From Bacillus subtilis (GTDB lineage Bacteria > Pseudomonadota > Alphaproteobacteria > Rhizobiales > Rhizobiaceae): 64,000 bases of DNA. Within the stretch, counting starts at the first letter, position 1; the number at the start of each line of letters is the position of its first letter. Of the stretch, positions 54,044 to 62,588 are shown in pieces. The position numbers were made by a program, and so were the translations under genes. The notes beneath the pieces were generated by a model that did no database searches, was not told the DNA's origin, and was given only the letters and a program-made list of their open reading frames with translations. The stretch lies in NCBI GenBank assembly GCA_021733665.1, contig JAHREI010000003.1, positions 186,001-250,000 on the forward strand, in the 5' to 3' direction.

Positions 54044-56124
54044 GCGGATTTTCCTTTTTTCACCAGCAGAATTGTGCCGTCATGCTGGATAACCGCATCA
54101 AAAGGTGCGGTCACAATGGTGGAGGTTTCGCGCTCGGTAATGATCGCCGGCCCTGCTACACGGTCGCCGGTCGCTAAAGAACCACGGTCAAAAATGCCGG
54201 TCGGCAGCATCGCGCCATGGCTCGGATCAAACACATCACGCTGTAAAGCAGGGGCGATGACACGCTCGCCATAGCTGACAGTGCCGCTCTGGGTGAAATT
54301 CTGTTTCACTTCCACTTTCACTGACCATGTCACGATTTCAATTTCCGCGCCTTCAATCGGACGACCGAAGAAACGTGCGTAATTTTCAAGGAAACGCTCG
54401 CGGATTGTCGCCAGTGCCTGATCATTAAACGGCGGCTGTGGTGCGGTGACCGGAATTTCCCAGCCCTGACCGGCATAGCGCATGAAAGCAGTAACTTCAC
54501 GCTCCAGTGGCGCATCAGTGCCGCTGCGCACAAAGCTTTCAGCAGCAGTGCTGAGGTCTGCCAACGTGGCATTGACCGCGTCGAGATTGATGCCGGATAA
54601 TTTGGCCAGATGCGAAACCAGAGCTTCATAGCCGAACGGTGCTTTAAGGAAGCCGATAGCGGAACCGACCCCCGCGCCCTGCGGGATCAGACATTGCTCA
54701 ACGCCGAGTTTTTCGCACAGGCGGGCAGCATGTAAAGGTGCTGCACCGCCAAAGGCGATCATAATATTATCGGAGATGTTTTTTCCGTTTTCCACGGCAT
54801 GAACACGGGCGGCATTGGCCATATTCTCATCGACCACTTCGCAAATACCGAAAGCAGCGGAGAGTGGCTTCAGATTGAGTTTGGAGCCGACATCTTTGTC
54901 GATAGCCGTTTCGGCATTCTGTAGCGAGAGTTTAATCGCGCCGCCGGCGAAATTATCGGCATCGAGTTTACCCAGCATCAGATCAGCATCTGTAATCGCA
55001 GGGCGGGTACCACCACGCTGATAACAGGCAGGACCTGGTTCGGAAGCCGCACTTTCTGGACCGGTCTGGATACGCCCCATCGTGTCGACCCATGCAATGG
55101 ACCCGCCGCCTGCACCGATTTCAATCATTTCGATCACCGGAATGGAGATCGGCATGCCCGAACCTTTGCAGAAGCGATAGGTACGGGCGACTTCAAAAGT
55201 ACGTGCGGTTTTCGGTACGAAATTTTCGATCAGGCAAATCTTGGCTGTAGTGCCGCCCATGTCGTAGGAAACAACATTTTCAATGCCAAAACGACGGGCA
55301 ATATCAGCCGCAAAGATCGCGCCGCCCGCAGGACCGGATTCCACCAGACGGACTGGGAATTCAGACGCGGTATCAACGGAAATCAGACTACCGCCGGAAT
55401 GGATCATGAAGACAGGGCAGGTTGCGCCCATTTCTTTGAGTCGCACTTGCAGACGTGCCAGATAATCAGCCATTTGCGGACGCACATAGGCATTGGCGCA
55501 AACAGTGTTGAAACGTTCAAATTCGCGCATTTGCGGCGAGACTTCCGCCGAAATGGAAATCGGCACGGAAAGTTTGCGCTGCAAAATCGCACGGGCACGG
55601 CGTTCATGCTCCGGATTCATGTAAGAGTGGATGAAGCCGATGGCTACCGCGCCGAAACCACCTTCCAGAATGGTGTCGGCGATTTCTTCCAGTTTCGCCT
55701 CATCCAGCGGTTGCAATTCCTGGCCTTGCGCATTCATGCGGCCTTTGACCGTAAAACGATGTTCACGCGCGACCAGAGGGGCAGGGAGTTTCAGATTGAG
55801 ATCATATTGCTCGAAGCGGTTTTCACTGCGCATTTCGATCACATCACGATAGCCTTCGGTGGTCACAAAAGCTGTCTTGGCACCGCGCCGTTCAATCAGC
55901 GCATTGGTGGCCAGTGTGGTACCGTGAATAACAATATCGAGCTCCGCAGGACTGATACCTGCCTGTTCCGTGACAATGCGGATACCGTCGAGGATAGCCT
56001 GTTCCGGTGCGGTATAATTGGTCAGAACCTTAGTGGAATAGAGCGTTCCGCGCATATCCAGTGCGATATCGGTGAACGTGCCGCCGATATCTGCACCAAG
56101 CCGGATGTCGTTTCGGGATGTCAT
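54040..56124 (-). CDS. hyuA: hydantoinase A / oxoprolinase family subunit
   Basis: A 694-residue ATP-binding HyuA protein of normal length. RLGADIGGTFTDIALDMRGT is the first nucleotide-binding motif of the actin-like fold; VIHGTTLATNALIERRGAKT and ENVVSYDMGGTTAKICLIEN are the other conserved phosphate-binding segments. It acts with HyuB, ATP-dependently, on a lactam, hydantoin or related carbonyl compound; the family also includes acetone carboxylase subunits. It overlaps its neighbours by four nt on each side, so the stoichiometry of A and B is likely translationally coupled. Confidence 0.92.
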   Translation of the reverse strand: MTSRNDIRLGADIGGTFTDIALDMRGTLYSTKVLTNYTAPEQAILDGIRIVTEQAGISPAELDIVIHGTTLATNALIERRGAKTAFVTTEGYRDVIEMRSENRFEQYDLNLKLPAPLVAREHRFTVKGRMNAQGQELQPLDEAKLEEIADTILEGGFGAVAIGFIHSYMNPEHERRARAILQRKLSVPISISAEVSPQMREFERFNTVCANAYVRPQMADYLARLQVRLKEMGATCPVFMIHSGGSLISVDTASEFPVRLVESGPAGGAIFAADIARRFGIENVVSYDMGGTTAKICLIENFVPKTARTFEVARTYRFCKGSGMPISIPVIEMIEIGAGGGSIAWVDTMGRIQTGPESAASEPGPACYQRGGTRPAITDADLMLGKLDADNFAGGAIKLSLQNAETAIDKDVGSKLNLKPLSAAFGICEVVDENMANAARVHAVENGKNISDNIMIAFGGAAPLHAARLCEKLGVEQCLIPQGAGVGSAIGFLKAPFGYEALVSHLAKLSGINLDAVNATLADLSTAAESFVRSGTDAPLEREVTAFMRYAGQGWEIPVTAPQPPFNDQALATIRERFLENYARFFGRPIEGAEIEIVTWSVKVEVKQNFTQSGTVSYGERVIAPALQRDVFDPSHGAMLPTGIFDRGSLATGDRVAGPAIITERETSTIVTAPFDAVIQHDGTILLVKKGKSA

Positions 56125-57785
56125 GCCGTTTCCTTCGCTGCCAATGCGGCGGCGCGCATCTGGCTTAATGTCTGGCGGGGTGTGAGGGCTTCCGGTGAAA
56201 TGTTCAGTTCAAGAACGGCACCGGTTTTCGATGCTGCGGCACGCTCGAAAGCGGCGGCAAAGTCTGCTGTGGTTTCGACCCGTTCCGCATGGAAACGGTA
56301 GGATTTTGCCAGTGTCACAAAGTCCGGATTTTCCATTGTGGTGCCGGAGACCCGTGCCGGATAATGTTTTTCCTGATGGGCGCGGATGGTGCCGTAAATT
56401 CCGTTATTGAGAATAAGGATGATCGGTTGCGCACCGGCCTGCATGGCAGAGCCGAGTTCTTGACAATTCATCTGGAAATCACCGTCACCGGCAAAGCAGA
56501 CGACCATACGTTCAGGCGCAGCTACTTTGGCTGCAATCGCTGCCGGAACCCCATATCCCATCGCACCGGATTGCGGAGCGAGCAGCCGTGCTTTGGTACC
56601 AAATTTTGCAAATTTATTCGGCCAGACAGTGAAATTACCTGCGCCATTTGTCAGGATCACATCTTCCGGCAGGCGGTCACGCAAATAGGCCATGACTGCA
56701 ACCATATCCACCGGTGATGGTTGGGCAGGGGCATCAAAGCTGGCAAGGTAAGCGTCACGGGCAGCTTTGCGCCAGTCTGCCCATACACCGCTGACCGGCT
56801 GCAGGCTCTGAGCAAAACTGTTCGGGCAAGCGTGGATGCCCAAATCCGGCACATAGATTTTGCCGATTTCCGCATCAGAAGGATGAACGTGGATCAGCTT
56901 TTGCTGTGGCACCGGCACATCAAGCAAAGTGTAACCATCCGTCGTCATTTCTCCAAAACGGACATTAATGGCCAGAATGAGATCGGCATCACGGATCAGC
57001 GCTTTGACATGAGGCAACATGCCGACACCGGCTTCACCGACAAAGGCTGAAGAGAAATTGTCAAACTGATCCTGATAGCGGAAGGCTGCAACCACAGGAA
57101 TATCGGACTGTTCAGCGAAGTTTTGTAGTGCCGCACGACCTGTTGCTGACCAGTTGGTGCCGCCCATCAAAGTAACCGGATTTTTCGCGGCCTTCAGCAT
57201 TTGCTGCGCTGTTGCCATTGTTTCTGTCTGCGGAGCAGGAGATGCGATTTTAGCGGGCGCGGTCAGTGGTGCTTTGTCTGTCAGGCTGGTCAGCATATCT
57301 TCCGGCAACGCAATCACCACAGGTCCGGGACGACCGGTTGTGGCTATTGTCCAGGCGCGTGCCATAATTTCCGGAATACGCTCGACCTGATCGATCTGCA
57401 CTGCCCATTTGGCAACTGTACCGAACATGGCGCGGTAGTCGATTTCCTGAAAAGCTTCACGGCCGGTCATATCGGTGCCGACCTGACCGATAAACAGCAG
57501 CATCGGTGCACTGTCCTGCATGGCAGTATGCACGCCAATGGAGGCGTTGGTGGCGCCGGGGCCGCGGGTGACAAAGCAAATGCCGGGGGTATTGGTCAGC
57601 TTGCCATAGGCCGCAGCCATAAATGCAGCGCCGCCTTCATTGCGACACAGGATATAGTCCAGCTTGCCCCTCGTGTCGTGAAGTGCATCCAGCACTGCCA
57701 GATAGCTTTCTCCCGGAACACCGAAGCTCTTACGCGCTCCAAGCGCGATCAGGCTTTCAACAAGGAGCTGTCCTCCGTTACGCAT
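56121..57785 (-). CDS. thiamine-diphosphate-dependent enzyme (acetolactate-synthase-like)
   Basis: A 554-residue TPP enzyme. Catalytic Glu50 lies in LCRNEGGAAFMAAAYGKLT; a conserved GICFVTRGPGATNASIGVHT follows; the TPP/Mg motif is FAGDGDFQMNCQELGSAMQA ending in NN of ILILNNGIYG. It looks like a catabolic decarboxylase or ligase of the acetolactate-synthase branch, not a biosynthetic IlvB, since no IlvN subunit is adjacent. ATG 57785 follows GGGAGG. First gene of the six-gene operon; the shared 37-bp element lies 95 bp upstream. Confidence 0.88.
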   Translation of the reverse strand: MRNGGQLLVESLIALGARKSFGVPGESYLAVLDALHDTRGKLDYILCRNEGGAAFMAAAYGKLTNTPGICFVTRGPGATNASIGVHTAMQDSAPMLLFIGQVGTDMTGREAFQEIDYRAMFGTVAKWAVQIDQVERIPEIMARAWTIATTGRPGPVVIALPEDMLTSLTDKAPLTAPAKIASPAPQTETMATAQQMLKAAKNPVTLMGGTNWSATGRAALQNFAEQSDIPVVAAFRYQDQFDNFSSAFVGEAGVGMLPHVKALIRDADLILAINVRFGEMTTDGYTLLDVPVPQQKLIHVHPSDAEIGKIYVPDLGIHACPNSFAQSLQPVSGVWADWRKAARDAYLASFDAPAQPSPVDMVAVMAYLRDRLPEDVILTNGAGNFTVWPNKFAKFGTKARLLAPQSGAMGYGVPAAIAAKVAAPERMVVCFAGDGDFQMNCQELGSAMQAGAQPIILILNNGIYGTIRAHQEKHYPARVSGTTMENPDFVTLAKSYRFHAERVETTADFAAAFERAAASKTGAVLELNISPEALTPRQTLSQMRAAALAAKETA

Positions 57786-57879
57786 TCTGACTTAACCTCC
57801 CGACTTTATAAACTCATAAATGCCGGCAGCAATGATCTTCCGGCAGTGTTTATAAATGCATGTCGGGATTGGTTCAGAA

Positions 57880-57916
57880 ATCAAGAAAACGCGTTAATCG
57901 ACAAGATTTACTTGTC
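57880..57916. promoter_or_regulatory. shared 37-bp element, copy B (upstream of hydantoinase operon)
   Basis: Begins ATCAAGAAAA, contains CGACAAGATTTACTTG, and matches the element at 47273-47309 at 29 of 37 positions, including an 11-nt run CGACAAGATTT. The inner dyad CAAG-N5-CTTG is kept. It faces the TPP-enzyme operon; the gene on its other side ends, not starts, here. Probable common operator. Confidence 0.65.
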
Positions 57917-57989
57917 TTTTATCGTGCCAAAAAATCAGTAGCGCCATAGTCTGTCAAACGATGGCACTGCTTGTTAATTTCAAGTGTAC

Positions 57990-58607
57990 TTAAAGCTTAC
58001 AATAATCGCGCATCCGGTCAGCCAACGCTTGTTGACCATTTGTATCCAGCTGTTCGGTTGCGGCTTTCATGTCACCGCTACGTTCATCCTGCCCGAGCTT
58101 GAATTTCACTTCCATCTTGTCGATAGGCATGGTGTAACCGAGAATATTCGGCAGACGGCGCCCCATACCACCAGGCCCAAGTTCTTTCATCTGCCACGGC
58201 TTGTCACGGCCGCGCTCCATATGGGTCACCAGATCCTGCAAATGCTGAACAGTCTCGGCATCGCTCATAATTTCCGGCTTGCCGTGAATATGCGCGACCA
58301 TAAAGCTCCATGTCGGCGCACTGTCACGCTGCGGGTAATTCGGATACCACGAGGATGAAATATAGCTGCCCTGATCCATTAGTATGGCCACAGAAGGCAG
58401 ACCGGCGCGCAAATATTGTCCGTGATCATTATTCATCGCAATGTGAGAGATCAGACGACGGTTTTGCCGGTCAATCATAAAGACCGGATGGGAGATCGCC
58501 ACGCCGTTTTCATGCGGAGTAAGCAGTGTACCCAGCACAGTGCGGTCAATAAGATCAAAAATCTCATCGTCATTATGCGGCTGAAAATAGTCTTTGGTAT
58601 AAAGCAT
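57990..58607 (-). CDS. PaiB-like FMN-binding protein
   Basis: A 205-residue protein of the PaiB family (FMN-binding negative transcriptional regulator). Typical parts: YTKDYFQPHNDDEIFDLIDR, LGTLLTPHENGVAISHPVFM, LISHIAMNNDHGQYL and SYISSSWYPNYPQRDSAPTW. The fold is a flavin-binding split barrel; whether such proteins regulate transcription directly is uncertain. ATG 58607 is chosen (GAGG upstream); a start at 58670 would overlap the amidase gene by 50 nt. It follows the amidase by 13 nt, so co-transcription is likely. Confidence 0.8.
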   Translation of the reverse strand: MLYTKDYFQPHNDDEIFDLIDRTVLGTLLTPHENGVAISHPVFMIDRQNRRLISHIAMNNDHGQYLRAGLPSVAILMDQGSYISSSWYPNYPQRDSAPTWSFMVAHIHGKPEIMSDAETVQHLQDLVTHMERGRDKPWQMKELGPGGMGRRLPNILGYTMPIDKMEVKFKLGQDERSGDMKAATEQLDTNGQQALADRMRDYCKL

Positions 58608-58620
58608 GTGTTTGATGTCC

Positions 58621-60072
58621 TCAGGCGCAAATCGCAGGGCGGCGGCTATCCCACGGATAGACACGTTCAAGTTGAGCGGCCAATGTTAGAAGGGTTTCTT
58701 CTTTGCCATTCGCCGCAATGAACTGCATGCCGAGCGGTGTATTTCTTGCGGTTTGCAGCAGCGGAACACTCATGGCAGGCGCACCGGCGGCATTGACCGG
58801 ATGGGTGAACATGGTCAGTTCCATGAACTGACGGGCAAAATGCTTCCAGTCATTTGAGCGGACATTCAATGTGCCTTTATCGAAAGGCAGACATGGCAAT
58901 ACGGGTGACAGCACGACATCCACGGTGCTGAACATGCGTCCGAAACTACGGGCAGTCGAATTGACCTGATTGCGGGCGCGAAGAATATCCAGACCACTGA
59001 GCGAGCGACCATATTCGGCAAGGCCGAGATTGCTTGGCTCAAAGAAGTCGCTGTTGATTGGCTTGTCGAAATCACGCGCCAGATCATCCACTTCCATCGA
59101 CGTATAGGTGGCAACCAGTTTGGTGAAGGCCGCACTTAAAGCCTGCGCATCATAGTCCGGTGTGATCTCAACAATCTCATGGCCAAGTGCCGCACACATA
59201 TCCACAGTTTTATGCAGGGCTTCCAGTACCGCCTGTTCGACCGGAGTTTCAAGGCCAGTTTTCTGCCACAGACCGATGCGCAATTGACGCGGTGTCTGAT
59301 TGACAGCCTGCATGAAAGTGCCGGTTTTGGCCGGTGCACTATAAAGCGCGCCTTGCTCTGGTGCGTCAGTCAGGTCGAGCATTAAAGCACTGTCACGCAC
59401 TGAGCGGGTGAGGACGTGATGGCTGACCAGTCCGCCCCAGTTTTCTGTCGAAACAGGGCCGCAAGGAACCCGTCCGCGGGACGGGCGCAGGCCAAACAGA
59501 CCGGAGCAGGCGGCAGGGATACGGATAGAACCGGCACCGTCATTGCCATAGGCCACCGGCACCATGCGCGCGGCAACAGCAGCCGCTGCACCGCCGGAGG
59601 ATCCACCAATGCTTTTGCTGACATCCCAAGGATTAAGCGTTGCACCATGCAGGCTTGGCTCGGTGGCAATGTTACAAGAGAATTCCGGCAAATTGGTTTT
59701 GCCAATGATGACCAGACCAGCAGCGCGATAACGGGTCACCAATTCATGATCCCGCTCAGAGACATTACCGTCTGCGGCGCGACAGCCATAAGACATAGGT
59801 GCACCGGCAAAAGACGGACAGTCGTCTTTGAGTAAGGTGGGCACGCCAAACAGCGCCCCGTGGTCCTGCGGGGATTGGGCGGTGAGCTGTTGTAACTGTT
59901 CGTCTGCCGCATCACGCATTTCGCAGATAACGGCATTCAATTGCGGATTAATACGGTCAATGGCAGCAAAGGCTTCATCAACCGCTTCACGCGGAGAAAG
60001 CACTTTGTCCTTAATGGCTTGCGCCAGACCTGTTGCATCGCTGTCAGTATAATTAAATTCAGGCGCGGCCAT
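58621..60072 (-). CDS. amidase (amidase-signature family)
   Basis: A 483-residue amidase-signature enzyme with the Ser-cisSer-Lys triad: Lys82 in GVPTLLKDDCPSFAGAP, Ser158 in SIGGSSGGAAAAVAARM and Ser182 in GNDGAGSIRIPAACSG. Such cytosolic enzymes hydrolyse linear amides to acid and ammonia. In this cluster it may act on an imported amide before or after the hydantoinase step (inference). It starts 60 nt after the binding-protein stop. Confidence 0.92.
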   Translation of the reverse strand: MAAPEFNYTDSDATGLAQAIKDKVLSPREAVDEAFAAIDRINPQLNAVICEMRDAADEQLQQLTAQSPQDHGALFGVPTLLKDDCPSFAGAPMSYGCRAADGNVSERDHELVTRYRAAGLVIIGKTNLPEFSCNIATEPSLHGATLNPWDVSKSIGGSSGGAAAAVAARMVPVAYGNDGAGSIRIPAACSGLFGLRPSRGRVPCGPVSTENWGGLVSHHVLTRSVRDSALMLDLTDAPEQGALYSAPAKTGTFMQAVNQTPRQLRIGLWQKTGLETPVEQAVLEALHKTVDMCAALGHEIVEITPDYDAQALSAAFTKLVATYTSMEVDDLARDFDKPINSDFFEPSNLGLAEYGRSLSGLDILRARNQVNSTARSFGRMFSTVDVVLSPVLPCLPFDKGTLNVRSNDWKHFARQFMELTMFTHPVNAAGAPAMSVPLLQTARNTPLGMQFIAANGKEETLLTLAAQLERVYPWDSRRPAICA

Positions 60073-60132
60073 AAGAGGTCCTGTTCATAAAGGGGAAAGT
60101 GATGCCGGAATGTCCGGCATCACGTATAAAGT

Positions 60133-61689
60133 TCAGTCTTTTTTGCTCACGCCCCAGAGACGGTGAGTACCGGCCGGCCAGCCTTTGTAATCCGCAACTT
60201 TAGGATTAAGCGCTGTAATTGTCGGCAGGTTGAACAGTCCGATAATCGGCACTTGTTTTGCCGCCAGTTGATGCAGCTCATTGTAGATTTTCTTACGCTC
60301 TTCGAAATCCTGCGTATTCGCAGCCTTGGTGCGCAGGGCAATGGCTTCTTTGTCATCCCACTGATGCGCAGGTTCCTGTGCTTTGTCGCCAATCAGAGAT
60401 TGATACATCAGCAGCGGATCAAGGCGAGCGGAATAAGCAAAAATTTCCATTTCATAATCGCCGCGACGATAACGGTCGAGCTGGGTTGCCCAGTCACGCA
60501 CTTCCAGCTGGGCATTGATACCGGCCATATTGAGCATGGCCTGTACAATGGTTGCGACCTGCACACGGTCATCGCGATTGGAAACCAGCAGGCTGATCGG
60601 CTCGCCATTATAACCGGCTTCAGCCAGCAGAGCACGCGCTTTCTCCATATCATAAGCAGGCCATGTGGCGGTGCTTTCATCACGATACGGGCTTTCCGAA
60701 GGGATGATTGACGGGTTGGCAACATAGCGTCCTTCACCAACCGCACCGACAAGCTGCGTCAGATCAATGGCATGCGCGATAGCCTGACGCATACGCACAT
60801 CTTTGAGGCGCGGTGCATTGGTTTGCAAATGCAGTGTCATCCATGACGGTGTTTGCTGAATGTCAACATTCATGGATTTTGCGGTCAGCGTGTCGATCAG
60901 TGTCGGATCAACCTCGTCGATCATGTCAATATCACCGGCAACAAGACCATTGCTGCGGGTACTGGCATCAGGCACCGTCATAAAGCGCAGGGTCGGAATA
61001 AGTGCCTGTTTGTTGCCGGCATAACCGTCTTTGTCTCCGGCAAGGGCGCTGTAATCATCGAACTTTTTCAGTTCAACATAACGACCGGTCTGCCATTCGT
61101 TGAACTGGTAAGGGCCGGTGCCGACAGGCTTGTCAAATTTGCCGTCCGCCGCCACAGAAGAGGGATGGAGTATCCATGGCGTGCACTGAATCGTCGCCAG
61201 TGTCATCAGAAAATTCGGTGCCGGTGCGTTGAATTTCACTGTCACCGTATAGTCGTCCGCAGCGCTCACATCTTCAATCGCAGCGCCGATGGTGCCATTA
61301 TAACGTCCGGCGCACTGGAAATCGGTTTCTGCATTCAGATAGCGCTTGAAATTCCAGACAACATCTTCAGCTTTCATTTCACTGCCATTGTGAAATTTTA
61401 CGCCTTTGCGCAACTGAAACACATATTCTGTTGCCTCAGGATTGCTGCTCCAGCTCTCGGCCAGCATCGGCTTGATGGTCAGATCTTCACCATAGGCGAC
61501 CAGACCTTCAACCACATGCGCCAGAACCATATCTGACGGACCATCACGGTTCACGCCCGGATTTTTACTGCCGATATCGGAATGCAGAGCCAGCCGCAGA
61601 GTCTGCCCTTCTTGTGCTGAGGCAGCGAAGGAAAGGGTGGTCGCGAATGCTGTAAATGCCAGCACTTTCAAACTGTTTTTAAAGATCAT
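60133..61689 (-). CDS. peptide/nickel-type ABC binding protein (family 5)
   Basis: A 518-residue periplasmic receptor of the DppA/OppA type. It has an N-terminal signal peptide (VLAFTAFATTLSFAASA before QEGQ), VVEGLVAYGEDLTIKPMLAE, EYVFQLRKGVKFHNGSEMKA and VGTGPYQFNEWQTGRYVELK. It would capture an oligopeptide-like or amide compound for the transporter whose ATPase is encoded at 62589. Permease genes must lie beyond the window. Confidence 0.9.
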   Translation of the reverse strand: MIFKNSLKVLAFTAFATTLSFAASAQEGQTLRLALHSDIGSKNPGVNRDGPSDMVLAHVVEGLVAYGEDLTIKPMLAESWSSNPEATEYVFQLRKGVKFHNGSEMKAEDVVWNFKRYLNAETDFQCAGRYNGTIGAAIEDVSAADDYTVTVKFNAPAPNFLMTLATIQCTPWILHPSSVAADGKFDKPVGTGPYQFNEWQTGRYVELKKFDDYSALAGDKDGYAGNKQALIPTLRFMTVPDASTRSNGLVAGDIDMIDEVDPTLIDTLTAKSMNVDIQQTPSWMTLHLQTNAPRLKDVRMRQAIAHAIDLTQLVGAVGEGRYVANPSIIPSESPYRDESTATWPAYDMEKARALLAEAGYNGEPISLLVSNRDDRVQVATIVQAMLNMAGINAQLEVRDWATQLDRYRRGDYEMEIFAYSARLDPLLMYQSLIGDKAQEPAHQWDDKEAIALRTKAANTQDFEERKKIYNELHQLAAKQVPIIGLFNLPTITALNPKVADYKGWPAGTHRLWGVSKKD

Positions 61690-61713
61690 GTTATTCCCCT
61701 GTTTTTATAATTT

Positions 61714-62565
61714 TTAGTAACGACCTTGCACGACATCCGTGAAGAAGGCCTCTGCGGGCTCAATCACACGGAAAGGCTCATGGGCAACACCTGCCACAGT
61801 ATCGCGACGCACCCGAATGCCCTGTGTTTCAAATGATTTGGCCAAAGCTTCAATGCGATCCAGCCGGTTTTCACCCATCAGATCAGCGCCATCCATCCAG
61901 AAGGCACTGTTACGTGGAATGGCGATTTCCCATGTGAGATTGTCTTCGGTGCCGATCAAGGTCTGCACTTTCACATTGCGCATAGCATCGAGGTTGATTG
62001 TCTTGCCAAACAGAGCTTCGATATTGCGGGTGCCGACCCACCAGTCATAATCAGAGTTAAGCAGGGTTACGACGCCCGGTGCGCCAATAGACACAGCAGT
62101 CAGACGTTCCGGATGCAGCATGAAAAACCGCTGGCTGAACTGACCACCGCCGGAGAAGCCATACATCATGAAACGATTATCTTTGAGACGGTATTTGGCA
62201 GCCACCTCATCGACCATCGACAACAGAATTTCATCATAGCGAATATCGTGAAATTTGATGCGCTTGTAATTGGAAAGCTCATCTTTCTGGATAATGCCGA
62301 CCGGAAACAGCGGTGCCAGAATAATGCAGTCGTTTTTCTCGGCGAAGTCAGCAAAACGGTCACGATATTGCGATGCCGTACGCCCTGTACCATGCACGAT
62401 CACGGCCAGATTATAGGCTTTGGTATCTGTTTCGCTATAGGATTCAGGTACATAGAGGCAATAGCTGAAGCGTTGATCCTGCTGACTGGCAAAGAACGGC
62501 GTTGCACCGAAATCATAAAAGCTGAGCTTAATGCCGTGGCCTTCGCGTTTCACAGTTGATGACAT
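61714..62565 (-). CDS. alpha/beta hydrolase
   Basis: A 283-residue alpha/beta hydrolase. The oxyanion-hole region is NLAVIVHGTGRTASQYRDRF (His59-Gly60), the nucleophile elbow is MMYGFSGGGQFSQRF (Ser138), and the catalytic His is probably in AGVAHEPFRVIEP. It has no signal peptide. Substrate unknown; possibly an ester or amide linked to the imported compound. ATG 62565 is preferred because GGGGAGG lies about eight nt upstream; the frame extends to 62610, into the end of the ABC ATPase gene. Confidence 0.8.
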   Translation of the reverse strand: MSSTVKREGHGIKLSFYDFGATPFFASQQDQRFSYCLYVPESYSETDTKAYNLAVIVHGTGRTASQYRDRFADFAEKNDCIILAPLFPVGIIQKDELSNYKRIKFHDIRYDEILLSMVDEVAAKYRLKDNRFMMYGFSGGGQFSQRFFMLHPERLTAVSIGAPGVVTLLNSDYDWWVGTRNIEALFGKTINLDAMRNVKVQTLIGTEDNLTWEIAIPRNSAFWMDGADLMGENRLDRIEALAKSFETQGIRVRRDTVAGVAHEPFRVIEPAEAFFTDVVQGRY

Positions 62566-62588
62566 ATTTTCCTCCCCAGATGGGTTCA

